The notes beneath the pieces are model-generated. The model was not told the origin of the DNA. It saw only the letters and a list, made by a program, of their open reading frames with translations, and searched no databases. From positions 107,501-171,500 of the forward strand of contig NW_022145539.1 of NCBI RefSeq assembly GCF_000002235.5: 64,000 bases of DNA. Reading direction: 5' to 3'. Source of the stretch: Strongylocentrotus purpuratus (taxonomy: Eukaryota > Echinodermata > Echinoidea > Camarodonta > Strongylocentrotidae). The position numbers and the translations under genes were made by a program. Of the stretch, positions 1 to 12,399 are shown piece after piece; position 1 is the stretch's first letter, and each line of letters opens with the position of its first letter.

Positions 1-1191
1 ATCATCAATATCATCATCAATATTATCATTATTATCATTATTAATGTTACTATCATACAAACAAAGAAGTGTAGATAAATCGCACAATACTGACCCCTTC
101 GTCAGCACGTACACGCCATCTACCACCACAACCACCACATCACCAAAAAGGGGGCTTGCTTTAGGCTTCATGCACCTCCACCACTTGTTTGGTTGATGGC
201 ATCCATCTTCTTTCCTTTCTCGAACGCCGAGTGTGAACGCCCTCCTGAACCGAAGAAGCCGATGTTCTAGAGGGTTTAACGGAAGACAGGAAGCTCTTAC
301 TAAACGCAGTTGATAGATTATACAAATTCAACGCCAAGAGCAAAGGGGGAATTGAAGAGGTAATTATTAGGGTTTGGCAAAAGTGTGCATAATTAATGGA
401 TTTCGGAAAAGCGATGAGTGGTTTGAACAGCGAATTGCCACAAGTGCTTTTTAGTGAGCGCCAAAATGGCAACGGATTGTTTAAGAAAATACTAATGCCC
501 CCCTCCCCTCCCCCTCCCTCTAACTTAAAAGAAAAATCAAGGCAGATAAAACAATCGATTTTAGGTTTCGTGTATGTTGGAGAGGGGCGTGGGCGCAAAT
601 GACGAGATGCATCTATTGATAATTATGTATATTGTCTAAGTTACTTGGTAAAGGATATCATCATACTTCTTGCGACATGAAGCGCCGCATCACCCCCCCC
701 CCCCCGTCAGTCTTTACAATACTATGCCTGAGGAAGTAGACTTAATTCTCTATCAATAGACAATAGTCTCGATATGTAGTTTGATAGAACCCCACATGTT
801 TAGAACCCCACATAAAACCTCGACTTGACCCTGACCCGGAATGAAATTTGTTTCAAATCATTATTCGATATCCGAATGACAGTTTAGGGTTCAGTACGCA
901 GAAAGATTACCATGAAAACATAATATTGATTCCCATTCTCTTGCCACCCCCCCCCCCCCCTCTCAACATAAAATGATTTAGATAATGATTGCAATTTGTA
1001 CACTCTGATTTCAAGAGAGCTCATTAAAATGGATTATAAAACAAGGTATCACAAACGTGCATTTATCCCCTTTTGCATACTAAAAAGTATTGCATTTAAA
1101 AATAATAATAATAATAATATTTGGTTCTTGTTTAGCAATTATATATCACATTATATATATGCACTTCCAAAGAGCTTTGGAAATAATTATC
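1..1191. other. Intergenic, no gene seen
   Basis: Begins with a degenerate (ATC/ATT)n repeat (1-50). It contains C homopolymers at 693-705 and 947-960 and an (AAT)n run near 1101-1118. The two open frames at 161-602 are low in coding character and have no recognisable domain. Confidence 0.5.
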
Positions 1192-1400
1192 CTTTGGCTC
1201 CGGCAGCCGTATAAACAGCGCACCGTGCATTTCATGGAATAATCCTACCTGCTACCCATTTACCTCACCTGGGTCGAGTGTGGCAAAATGATGTAGACTA
1301 ATATCTTGCCAAAGGAAATTAGTGCCGCGGGGGGAGTGAAACCGCAGACCTTGTGATCCGCAGTCCGGTGACATATCCTCTCAACCACGACACCTCTTCC
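1192..1400 (-). mobile_element. tRNA-derived SINE fragment
   Basis: Read on the - strand from about 1393 it gives GGTGTCGTGGTTGAGAGG, which fits a pol III A box (TGGTTGAGAGG). About 45 bases later comes GGTTTCACTCC, a B box with one or two changes. The body (acctgggtcgagtg, cttgccaaaggaaatta) resembles tRNA-like SINEs I associate with sea urchins. Decayed. Confidence 0.6.
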
Positions 1401-2159
1401 TCAATTTTAATGTTTAAGAGAGAACAAAAATAAATAAGATACCTTTAAATGGTTCGATTGCTTGAAGTGTTACACTGATGACATGACATTGGATTGATGT
1501 GAATCGCTCTCATCTCCTAAGTGCCTCCATCCATTTGAATGTCCAAAGGAATTCTTCTGCTTCTCAGGAGTGGGTGGTTTCCGCGCTGGGTAACCTAGTT
1601 TAATTCTCATTGACAGTGGACGAACTAGGTGTGGACGAACTTTTGCTTTATTTCAGTTATTTGCCTATTCATTTTATTTATTCATTTTATTTATTCATTC
1701 TATTTATTTTATTTATCAATTGTATGGTACTATGCTTTAACCATAAAGGCTGCTAGGACAACGGCACCATGGCGCCTAGAAACATATAGTATTGGGCGCG
1801 TTAAAAGGTATTCATTAAAAGTTATTATTATTCAATAATGCATGCTTCATTACCTAACATGATGTGAACATGAATATAGAAACGAGAACAAGAATTAGCA
1901 GATTTAAAAGACTACTATGAACCAAATACAGGTATCAAAGTGGATAATAATGTTGAAAACGCTCGGCAAATAATAAGTAGTAGAAGTAGTAGTCGTAGTA
2001 GATTTTGGGAGAATATAATTTACACGCTATACTAAACAATAATTAGAAGTGGTATACTAAGTTAATGACGAGAATTAATTCTCACATAATCAAGGGAAAA
2101 ACAGTTACAATATTGCTGATAATATACCGCGCTTTTATAGTAGAACTTAATACATCGAC
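1401..2159. other. Intergenic, no gene seen
   Basis: AT-rich. Contains an (ATTT/ATTC)n simple repeat at 1668-1716 and a short TAGTAG run near 1975-2000; nothing else recognised. Confidence 0.4.
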
Positions 2160-2345
2160 GATGTCTCTAAGCGCTTTACAGAAATATCATTACCCTGGTC
2201 ATCAGATTAAGGCTTACCCGCACACAATGTAAGCACATTATCCGCTCCCTGGGGAGCGTTCCAGCAAGGCGCCATTTTACAGGCGCTCACAATGCTGAGG
2301 AATCTGCATTAACGTTCGCATCCTATCGGGTATACCCATTATGTT
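2160..2345. mobile_element. SINE-associated repeat fragment
   Basis: The stretch taagcgctttacag ... attaccctggtcatc ... tccctggggagcgttccagc ... ttttacaggcgctcac resembles the partner half of the SINE at 1192-1400, found joined to it in repeats I recall from echinoderm sequence. The ending tatcggg-tacccatt matches the tacccatt that begins the other fragment's body at 1253. Assignment rests on recall, not on a search. Confidence 0.4.
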
Positions 2346-2635
2346 GAAAACTAATAGTAAAATAATGTTATCCACCAAATTGTTATTTTTTATTGTAAAA
2401 TTTATCAGGCCCATGGGTAAAGAGTGGCCTACGAAAATATTGAGCTAATCGACCCGACCGATGTGTATACATTGATATAGCTCTCATCATAATTATAACG
2501 CAGTCGTTGTATTATTCTTTTCCAAATTCTGGAAACACCATGTACATGAAAGGTCAGTTAACTCCAAAACTTAAAACTAATTAGTATTAGTATTTGGAAC
2601 ATGAAGCATTTAAGATCATTCATGTTCACGCAATA

Positions 2636-2900
2636 TATGTTTGTTTGTTTGTTTTATTTATTCACCATGTAAAATAATTGTTTACAGATAATAACATTCA
2701 GTGGGTTACAATATATAATAATACATAGTAGGGACAATGCATAAACAAAAAATGTTTGAAGCGCAACGTCCCTAAGATAACAGCTGGTAATTATTAAGTT
2801 TAAATAAAACATGGCTTGAAATAAGACATTCAGTCATTGCAAAATTAAAACAATTACGAAATCATGCCCCTTAATGTACCTTTTCTTGACAAAAAAGACA
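2636..2900 (-). mobile_element. Possible retroposon 3' end
   Basis: Begins gtttgtttgtttgttttatt, which on the - strand is an A-rich CAAAC-type tail after an AT-rich segment with ataaataaa. This is the form of 3' ends of truncated non-LTR elements elsewhere in the window. No coding remnant. Confidence 0.3.
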
Positions 2901-5034
2901 ACACTATCACACAGTCGCTACTGCGACTGTGATATTCTTCCATAGATTAAACAGAAAGAAAAATTAAGCTAAACATTTTCATCAAAATATATTTTGGTTG
3001 TTTATTTCATGTGTTTTGATCTAATGAAAAATGAAATAAAGATATGGGGACGCTCACTCACTAACCTTATCAAAATCTGATATTTTTCTGGCATATATTT
3101 ATTTTATAGCTTGTTTATTTGTTTCTTTGTTTCGAGTGTCATTATCATTTTAAATTACGTTTTGTTCAACAATATTGCTGTATGATTGAAGTTTGATTTT
3201 AAAAAATACAATACAATACACCTTTGAAACAACCAAATATTTTGTTTAATGTTACTTTTGATTTTAGAGTACTCGAACATCCCTAAATAATTATGTGATC
3301 TGAAAGAAAGCTACCTTTTCCAATCTATAGAGTTGATATCAAAAATGATTTAGGTCATGCTAATGAATTTGAGGGGGCGGTATTTTGTTCATCAACGTCA
3401 TGTCTAACACTGTCTAAGAAAATTATTCTCCTGAAATTTCATTTGATCCTCGAATAAGTCTTTAGGAATTACATGTCTGGCGCTTTTCCAAAGTAAACAT
3501 ATTGTTAATAGGTACTTCCCTATTTTCATGTTAATTGATAATAAAGACATAGTAAATCAAAATGGATCAAAATGCATTGGCTGACAAGAATAGTGTCTGT
3601 TTGGAATAGATGAATATAGATTGAGTATTAGAGAGTATTAATTTCGAATAAATCTTGTAAATAACTAGAATACGGTTAAAGCCATAGATGAATTCAAATC
3701 AAGAAAAATTGAACTGATAAAATTGGAGTCAAGCTTTTAGCAGCACAATAGAACAAGCTTTAGTTAGTACCTGAAGTTACAGGCCAGCTATACGTATGAA
3801 GCTCAGCGGTTTATACAACATAGAGCTCCATCGATGTCGCCCCGTAAACAAAATAAAACAAACAAACAAACAAACAAACATGCAAACACAAAAACACACA
3901 AACACACAAACACAAAACGGATAAAATGATAATAAATGCCTCAGTTTACGAGAAACTTGCTGAAATAATTAAAAATTTATTCAGAGGACCGATCTTCAGA
4001 ACTTGGAGCTCTGCACCTAAAGCCTTTCACAGCTCAGGTGCATGCTCTTAATGTTAATCGGTATCTGTATCAGTCTCTGTATGGCTTTCAAGGCAGGATG
4101 CTGGGGGGGGGGGGGAGGAGGTACAGCCCAGCCCAGCCCAGCCCCCCTCCCCATCGTGGAATTTTGAAATTACCAATATTCGAGAAACCACCACCTTATG
4201 TTAGACCAGCGAGAGGGCTTTTTTTAAACATCTTATTATTAAAGTACTTTGAAACAAAATAACATTGTCCCCTGCAAAAGTGTCCCCATAAAATTTTGCT
4301 TGTTTCGCTCGCTCGCAATATGAAGAAACTGAAGACGACATTTAGGCTTATAGTGTTTTCGGTTATGTGAACACCATTTATTTTAATCGTTCTTACATCA
4401 GTGATGTATCAAGTGTAGGATAGAACCGACTTACCCTCCTTCAGTGTTAAAGATCCCCCCCCCCTCCCCAATAAAAGCTTTTAGTGAATCTACTGCGCAC
4501 CTGGCTGCCTTCAAAACCTTTACATCCCATCCCTTGTCTATTAGCGACTGGATACGCCTCTGTGCATTACCCCTCTCTATATAATACTGTACTTTTTAAA
4601 ATTATCATTACATCCAAACCCTTTAGCTTATAATTATACAGAGCCTACTCTCCTCCTTGCTTCTCTTCTTCGTGTAATGATCCGATTATCTCTCGCTTCT
4701 AGTTTACACCTGCGTCAAGAATCGAATCTGACAGAGACCGAAGAAAACTGTCACATTTTGCCAAATTGATGAAAAAGCGGCTTCGGCGCTTTAATTACGA
4801 GGGCGGGCAATCGGGCAACAAAACATTTACTCGCCAAGGAGCATTAGAGTAAACGTTCACATGGCCGACTCTTCCTGATGTGATGCAAACAGAACCCAGA
4901 AGAAGAGTATCTTGTCACAATTTATGAAATGTTAATGTTTTAGAATATGTTAATTTGCTTTTTAAATTTCATCTGTATGCTTGTATGTTTTAATGTCTTG
5001 ATTGCTGACCAGGCTACTCTATCTAAATATTCGT
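2901..5034. other. Intergenic, no gene seen
   Basis: AT-rich. Holds a (CAAA)n/(CACA)n tract at 3847-3915, a G13 run at 4103-4115 followed by a short (CCCAG)n repeat at 4125-4144, and C runs near 4455. The open frame at 4038-4262 crosses these low-complexity tracts and is not credible as a gene. Confidence 0.4.
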
Positions 5035-5037
5035 GAA

Positions 5038-5108
<71 letters not shown>

Positions 5109-5110
5109 AT
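5035..5110. repeat. (AATA)n microsatellite
   Basis: About 19 uninterrupted copies of a 4-bp AATA unit. Possibly a retroposon tail, but I see no body on either side. Confidence 0.9.
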
Positions 5111-5295
5111 GCTTTCTCGTTGCCCGATTCAAAGCAATGGTATACCCCCTTACGTCAAAAATTGTGTGAAACACGCTGTCACCTTTGCAGAATTCTTTCA
5201 TTCATGTCAGTTGTTCTGTAAATCCACTATAAAAATAAAATATAACATGCATGTGACTTGAATGATTTCTATATAATCCTACCATCAATAGACTG

Positions 5296-5349
5296 CGCTA
5301 TAAAGCACAACAATAAATAAATAAATAAATAAACGCTATAAAGCACAAC
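5296..5349. mobile_element. Tail-only retroposon insertion with 16-bp target duplication
   Basis: CGCTATAAAGCACAAC occurs exactly at 5296-5311 and again at 5334-5349, with only a 22-bp (AATA)n run between them. A perfect direct repeat around an A-rich tail is the mark of target-primed insertion of an extremely truncated non-LTR element. Confidence 0.6.
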
Positions 5350-6123
5350 TCCAGTTCCCACGTATACATCTATGACCACCATAATGACTTCACCTGCCGC
5401 GGATACCGATTCCCTTGCGATGAAGCGACCGCAATCCGTGTCAGTGAGAACGGCTCCTTAACGCCTCTTTTACTCTCGTACATCTGAACGAAGGTGACAG
5501 AGACAGAATGTATCTGCCATTAACTTCCAATTAAAGAAATTAGAATGTCACACCTGATGATAGGAGTACACAGCAAGGTGTAGTTTCGCCTCATTCATGT
5601 CTGTCCACCTTGGTTTACAATGATCTGCAGAAAGGCGAGAAACTGAGATGCTATATATAAATGATGTACAAAGGGGAAGATTTAAGAAGCTAAGGAGGCT
5701 TTAATGCATGTATCCTCAACGAATAACAAAGAGAGATAGTGTCCTTGTTATTTCTAATATCATTCACTAATCAGACCGGTGACGCCCTTCCCCTTCGTTT
5801 CTCCCAAAATAGGGAAATAGACTAGGAGAGAGAATTAATTGGAGAGGGGGTAGGATATGAAAAGAGAAGATGATGACCCCTCCCTCACCCATGCACCTCC
5901 TTATTAATCGCCTTATTTATTTCGCATCATTCATCAAGTATTAAAGATTGTTGTCCCTTCTTTCCGCCCCCTCCCCATCCCAAGATGCTAGTGCCCCCTT
6001 TTTGCCTGGATCCACGCTACGTCACTGTTGAGACGTCTTCGCATATTCATTTCGTTGCTTGTTGTTCCGTGATAAGGATGTACGTTAGGTTGACAAATCA
6101 GATAGGAAAGCGCTACAATAAAG
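5350..6123. other. Intergenic, no gene seen
   Basis: Mixed-composition DNA without repeats or reading frames I can interpret. Confidence 0.4.
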
Positions 6124-6322
6124 GCACGGAGGAGGAGGAGGAGAAGGAGGGGAGGAGGAGGGGGAGGAGGAGGAGGAGGAGGAGGAGGAGGGGGAGGAGG
6201 AGGGGGGAGGAGGAGGAGGAGGAGGAAGAGGAGGGGGGAGGAGGAGGAGGAGGAGGAGGAGGAGGAGGAGGAGGAGGAGGAGGAGGAGGAGGAGGAGTAG
6301 GAGGGGGAGAAGAAGAAGAATA
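6124..6322. repeat. (GGA)n polypurine tract
   Basis: Nearly 200 bp of almost pure purine, mostly GGA with GGG interruptions and a GAA end. It makes long poly-Glu/Gly and poly-Ser/Pro frames on the two strands that should not be read as proteins. Confidence 0.95.
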
Positions 6323-6419
6323 AGAATTCATAGAAGTATATAATAGAAGTTTGGACCTCTTTCATGCCTTCACCAAAATATCACCGTCTGGGAAAATTAG
6401 AGTATAAACCATGATGAGA

Positions 6420-6809
6420 TTAAAGATAAACTTGAGTTCTGGTAAAAAAAGAAAATGAATTCTCACAGAATCCAATGAAACTTACACTGAATGTTCAAGA
6501 TTACAAATAAATGTTATGTGCCAAACACTTTTGGAAGAACATGTATACTGGCTGAGTAATGAGCATATAAAGATAAGGAAATCAGGGTAGTACTAGCCCC
6601 GACACCATGCGTGTTGTCCCATATACATCTTTCTGTGTAAGTGATTGTTACTTTACCAAGACTCTGCCTCATTTATGATGATTTTGATGACTCCAGAACC
6701 TTGCATTACACACCATTACTTACATGCTATATGATCAACTTTTCTGATCCATTCCACACCTTTTCTTTCACAATGCAATCGCATTACCAGAACTCAAGTT
6801 TATCTTTAA
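6420..6809. mobile_element. TTAA-flanked MITE, family B copy 1
   Basis: TTAA at 6420-6423 and 6806-6809 bound a 390-bp element with terminal inverted repeats (GATAAACTTGAGTTCTGGTA at left, its complement at right). Other copies: 35622-36010 (inverted) and 63510-63903. No coding capacity. Confidence 0.85.
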
Positions 6810-7092
6810 ACGCGAGTGTATAATGTTTCGCAAGATAAGACAGTGACAAGAACGCTGTATGGTTCAAATCACGATCATGAAGGCTTTCAAGAAATCAAGT
6901 ACAGTGTTCAAAACGCCATTGCATTGCCTATAGGGAAATTGTGTTCGAATTATGCAACTGCATGTCTGTGTATTGTTTGCACATTTCGAAGGGTAGACAA
7001 AGCAAATGAAATTGTTTTTTTTTTGTTCTCGAAAGTCTTTGAGATCAACTCACATGTTCAACTCCACAGATTGAAGAACGTTGTAATGTCCA

Positions 7093-7400
7093 TAAGCAGG
7101 CGCGTACACAGGGGGGGGGGGGGTGTGTGTTTGGGGGGTTAAACCCCCTTTTGGTATTTTTTTGTGTGTAAACCCCCCCCCCCCCCCCCCCCCCTTTTGG
7201 ATTTTTTTTTTTTTTTTTAATTGTTAAAAAAAAAAAAAAAAAAAATCCCATGGCTGACCTAAAAAGGTGACCTTACCCCCCCCCCCCCCAACGGAGCCAA
7301 ATGTCAAATTTTCAAATTTCGAGACCAAAAAAAGTGTCCTCTTACCCCCCCCCCCCCCCCCCCCCCGATCCCACCTCTCACAAAATTAAATCATATTGCA
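7093..7400. repeat. Homopolymer-rich repeat fragment (G, C, T and A runs)
   Basis: A cluster of long homopolymers: G near 7110-7123, C near 7172-7194, T near 7202-7219, A near 7227-7245, C near 7276-7289 and 7346-7366. They are embedded in caggcgcgtacacagg and ggggttaaaccccc, which look like a decayed DNA-transposon or SINE end. Homopolymers this dense often hide assembly errors. Confidence 0.6.
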
Positions 7401-10145
7401 TACCTAACGTAATGTGTTGGGAAACTCCGTCCACATTACGCCGATGAAAATGTTGTGGTCAAAATGAAAGCATTGTGCTTTTCTTGGATTTCTCTTCTAA
7501 TGGAGAAAATTACAAAAGTTTCCTTTCCCTCTCAGCGTGATTAAATATCGGATTTATCCTGGTTTAAGTTGACCATAATGTTACCCTTTGTTGTTCAATG
7601 GAAAAGATATATGTGTTATACGCGTCATATCCTGAAACCATATAGTAAGTCGGAACAAAAAGGAAGGACAATATATTTTTGTATTTGTTTTCTTTGTAAT
7701 GAAAGGAAGATGACACAATTTAATCTTTTAAAGAAAATCATTGTTGCTAACACTTTTCTTTTCGAATTTCAATTTCCATTTTTTAATCATGATCTATATT
7801 CAATCTAAGTCACCTTTTTATATTCCATAGCTCCCAGTTTATTTTGTGGCAATTCACCTTTTATTGTTTCTCAATGGCATATTATTGTTTCATATTTATA
7901 TCAATTTTAGATGCCTTCTCTCGTGGTTTAATATTTGTCCATTTTTTCTGACAAAATATATCGGGTAATTTCAAGCATAGAGATGTAAATTAATGAGGAT
8001 TGTTTGTTGACATATGATCTTACTTCTTAATCAAAATAAGTATTTAGCTGTTCTCTACGTCAAATAAATTACATATACGACATTGAGAAACTTGTAAAAC
8101 ACAATCCTTGAGATAAATGAAACGTTTCATTTTCTATTTGTTCTGTTGCTCCAAACGCTTTGGAGTTATTAAGTCATATCATATTATTGTTAACCTTTTG
8201 ACAAACTGAATTGTTTGATTTCCATAAGCTTAATACAGGAGCTACCCTGTCCCAGGAGTCAACGGGTTAAATAATAACCTTTAAAACAACATCAATGTCG
8301 ATGGCCAGAGATGGGAGTTACTGGAATGACTTTTGTGAAGAAAGTATGCTCTAAATCGAAAACATCGTTGAAATAGTTCCTTCTATTTCATTAAAGATAA
8401 TACTGGCGGATGTAGGGGTCACCTGAGGCCCATGGCCCTCTTAAAGCCAATCTGAAATACCTTAAATACACAAAGACAAGGTTTTTTCGATTCAGGTTTA
8501 CTTATACCAAAAAGCCATCGTTGAACAAAATTCTACTAAACTTTTTGTATAATTATTTTTCTGTCATTGTACATTCACGCAGATTCCAACACTTACAAAT
8601 TCGATCGTTGGATGCGAGAAGAGCCCTGCGAACACGGAACAACTACTTGTACGTTGTAAGGTATAACCAGGGAGATGGGAGGGAGCATCGGATGGTGGAA
8701 TCCAATATTCGATGAGTGAATTATTACGAACATGCCTGAGAAGTTTGGCTAGCGGATCAATGCGGTATTGGGAAGCCATTAGCGGTGGCGTTGAAGTGGT
8801 CGTCTTAACACCCGAGCCATTGTTCAGGGGGTGACGAAGATTTGTACAGGAGGTGCGCTTCAGATTCAGCCAAACACTCGACCAGGTGAGACTGAGAGGA
8901 GGGGGTGAGGTTTTTATTTCCTTTCTTTATGTATTTCCCCTTTTCTTCTTCTTTCCCCTGTGTGTGTGTGTATTGGGCTGATTGGAAGCGAAGGAGCCTA
9001 GTTTTCAAGTTCAGACCCTTGTGTCAGTGGTAACATGCACTAGAGGGTTTGAAATTTTAAGACTATGAAGATTGAACTCCGTAGATCCTGTGCTGTAACT
9101 GCTCCCGTCATTATCTTGAGACAGCCCGGGAGACAGCTATAGCCAACACAGTTGGGCCAAACAGGCTTAAACTATCAATTGGGCTTGAAAGAATGATGTG
9201 TAAGTGTCTAAACCGAGTCTGTATCTGTAGACTAATTGAAAAGCTGGAGGGTTCAAAGGGTTCAGAGAAACGATGCATGTTAATACATTAGATGTACACC
9301 TGTACGGTTCATGATCTTCAGGTATGAAATGAGTCTGACTGACAGGTAACTCAAAGAAGCGAGACTCAACTGGCAAAATCCCAACGTAAGTGGCGGTAGA
9401 GTTGTTTTAGTGAACCTTCTTGCATAGCCCCTCGAAACTGTCAACCAGTCAATTTTTACTATATACACCCACAAATTTTAATTTTAAATTCAATTAAGTT
9501 AATAATTCAATTCTAAAATTCGATTGACTTCTCTTTTTGTCAATTTTAATGGTATCCCTGTATTTTACTTTCATGATCATGGTTATACCTTTATTTTCTT
9601 GTTATTATCCCTGTAACGCCATGCACATCCATTAACAAAATAAAAATAAAAATCGAGCTTTGATTACCATTATATTCCTATAACGTCAGTATGTTCAGAA
9701 ACATATATTAACCTCAACAATCACCATCCTTCACTTTTGGGTCATCCCTTTAATAATAAAAAAATGCCACTTTCATTTTTTTTGTTTTAGTTTTTTTAAT
9801 AATCATAATCAAAATAACCCTAACATACACAACATTCAATCAACCATATTCAAACATCAAGTTTGGCTGGAGGTAGTTGGCCGGGTGAAAATTGTTCTTT
9901 GAGCAGTTGTGGGGGAAATTTTGGCCGGATACGAATTCAGGGAAGGGATGTAGCCGTATATTACGTGGTGGCATTATTTTTGAAATGTTGGTAAACTGAA
10001 CGGGGTTCGAGAAAAGGTCCCGATAATTGTATTGTATTGTATATATATACATATATTTTTTTTTAATCGAGTGCTGGACTGGTTATAGTAATTATAATAA
10101 TTATAATAACGATACTATTAATAATAATGATAATAAGAAGATGAT
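7401..10145. other. Intergenic, no gene seen
   Basis: AT-rich. A (GT)n run lies near 8959-8972. Open frames of 60-106 residues here have no recognisable domains, and several overlap on opposite strands, as expected by chance. Confidence 0.4.
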
Positions 10146-10150
10146 GGAGA

Positions 10151-10332
10151 GGAAAAAGAAGAAGAAGAAGAAGAAGAAGAAGAAGAAGAAGAAGAAGAAG
10201 AAGAAGAAGAAGGAGAAGAAGAAGAAAAGAAGAAGAAGAAGAAGAAGAAGAAGAAGAAGAAGAAGAAGAAGAAGAAGAAGAGGAAGAGGAAGAAGAAGAA
10301 GAAGAAGACGAAGAAAAAGAAGAAGAAAAATA
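10151..10332. repeat. (GAA)n polypurine microsatellite
   Basis: About 180 bp of GAA/AAG units with few interruptions. It is followed by an (AG)n run at 10410-10436 and then the 36-bp minisatellite, making roughly 570 bp of purine-dominated + strand. Confidence 0.95.
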
Positions 10333-10445
10333 ATAAACATGGCATAATTTAGAAAAAAGAAGAAGAAGCAAGACAAAGAATAGAGATAACAGATAGACAA
10401 AAAGATGTAGAGAGAGAGAGAGAGAGAGAGAGAGAGCGGGGGGAG

Positions 10446-10722
10446 ATATAGGGGAAGGGGAGAGGTGAGAGATGGGGAGGAGGAGAGGGGGGAAGGGAGA
10501 GGTGAGAGATGGGGAGGAGGAGAGGGGGAAGGGAGAGGTGAGAGATGGGGAGGAGGAGAGGGGGAAGGGAGAGGTGAGAGATGGGGAGGAGGAGAGGGGG
10601 AAGGGAGAGGTGAGAGATGGGGAGGAGGAGAGGGGGAAGGGAGAGGTGAGAGATGGGGAGGAGGAGAGGGGGAAGGGAGAGGTGAGAGATGGGGAGGAGG
10701 AGAGGGGGAGGGAGGGGAGGCA
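10446..10722. repeat. 36-bp polypurine minisatellite, about 7 copies
   Basis: GATGGGG recurs at 10471, 10508, 10544, 10580, 10616, 10652 and 10688, so the unit is 36 bp (first spacing 37 because of one extra G). Units are almost identical. As 36 is a multiple of 3, artificial long reading frames appear on both strands; the 12-residue peptide repeats are not evidence of a protein. Confidence 0.95.
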
Positions 10723-11093
10723 GAAGGATATCTAAAGGTATGCGTGTAGAGAGAAATACAATATAATATATATTATATATATTCATATTACAATTACTAC
10801 CACTATTAATATTACTTATATGTTTACTCTTATCTCCTTCTTCCCTGTTGTTCATCCAAACATAAAGAAACAAACAAAGAGAAAAACAAAACCGAAACAT
10901 GAAGAAAAAAACAAAACTTTGGCCTGTGAAGTGGTTCCGAGCAGATTAAAGAGCTTCGAAGCCTTTACTTGAAGAGCGCCCTCTTTGTGATTTTTTTTTA
11001 CACACATTTTTTATTTTAGCTAACCTACAGGCATAGTATTACAGGGGGACGAAATGCGAGGAAAAAAAAAAATCTGTATTCCGTTGGTATTAC

Positions 11094-11821
11094 CAGTGGC
11101 GTAATGAGCAAAAAAACCTTTTTCTTGGGGGGGGGGGGGCAGAATAAAAATCGGCATTACCACCACTCTTACGTTTTACATGCAGGCCCCGCGTAACGTT
11201 TTTTCAAAGTGCGGGAGGGGGGGGGGGGGCAAAATTATTTATGATCAGGCAGAGCGTATAGCGTAAGTTGGCGTGGGGTCTAGGTGCAAAGCCCAGGCGG
11301 GGGTCAAAGGCGGAGCCCCGGAAGTTCAGGGGTTTTAGGCCACGGGGCCTTTGGTGGGGTCTAGAACCCCCGGAAGCTGGGGGATGGGGGGTGGATGGGC
11401 AGAGCAGTTAATTACATGCAGTCAGATGAACTATTTTGATAAATTTTGATACACTGCAAGGACACTAATTGGCGTGGGGTCCAGGGGCGGAGCCCCCAAA
11501 ATCTCAGGGGTTTTAGGCCTTTACTTTATTAAGGTCAGATGAGCATAATTATTTTGATATAAAGTATTTGTGACATTGGCAAGCCACTATTTTGTCTTTC
11601 TTTCTATGTCTCTTTAACATACTTTTTCAAAAAAAGTGGGGGGGGGGGGGGGGGGGCTCGAGTATAAAAAAAAAGTATAATTTACAAAAATGTGAGGAAA
11701 AATCTTGGAAAATCGTATCATTTCAACAACATTTGTAAGTCACTGGTATCGAATTAGAAATAAACCGCGTTTGAATTTTATTTGGGGGAGGCAACCCCCC
11801 CCCCCCATCAGTACGCTAGTG
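11094..11821. mobile_element. hAT-type non-autonomous DNA transposon
   Basis: Left end CAGTGGCGTA and right end TACGCTAGTG (complement CACTAGCGTA) are inverted. They are flanked by 8-bp direct repeats GGTATTAC (11086-11093) and GGTATCAC (11822-11829), one mismatch. CAGNG termini with 8-bp duplications are the hAT signature. The interior holds G runs and two related ggcgtggggtc-cagg/tagg-ggcggagcccc blocks but no transposase. Confidence 0.7.
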
Positions 11822-12029
11822 GGTATCACGGGGATCACGGAATACAGCTTTTCTGCAATATTTACTTGTATATTTTAAAGGATATGTGTGGGAGGGTAGC
11901 GACTGAGCGATAAAAGGTTTTTGCATTGTTATTTATGGTCTAAACGCTGCACTCGTGGGCCCCGCCAGAGTCTACAAGTGTGTTGCAGTCTTTAGTCAAT
12001 ATTTGCTATACATTTTCTTTTTGCACTTT

Positions 12030-12140
12030 TTCAATTTTTCAGGGGGGACGACCCCCCCCCCTAAAAAAATTGAGGGGGGGGGGTCCCCCGTCTCCCCGGG
12101 ATCGCCGCCGCTGCCCCGGGGTGACCCCCTCCTTCTTGGA
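12030..12140. repeat. G/C homopolymer repeat fragment
   Basis: Runs of G and C (ggggggacgacccccc; aaaaattgagggggg; ccccgggatcgccgcc) resemble the homopolymer-rich repeat at 7093-7400; no gene. Confidence 0.4.
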
Positions 12141-12399
12141 TTGGGGAGGGGAATATGCTAAATGAAAGGAACTTTGCTTGTGAATTGTGTGCGTTTGTGT
12201 GGCAGAGAGGTGGTATAGAGAGAATGAAAAGGGGGAATGATATCAAAGAAAACACAACGAGAAAAAAATCTAGGCCTTATAAGGTCTTTGTGGAGAGTGG
12301 TTGAGAAAAAAAGCTTTCAGAGGCATAATTATGCAGATCGAGAGTATAGAGTCATAGAGAAGAGTTGAAGAAGAACTAGTAACAAAATGAAGAGGGGGA

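Noticed and set aside
5985..6365. Long frames with poly-Glu/Gly or poly-Ser/Pro over the GGA tract
   Set aside because: They are forced by a trinucleotide repeat, appear on both strands and in several frames, and have no other sequence character.
10027..10900. Frames with poly-Lys/Arg, poly-Ser or a 12-residue LSLPPLLLPISH repeat
   Set aside because: The microsatellite and the 36-bp minisatellite (a multiple of 3) create them in multiple frames on both strands.
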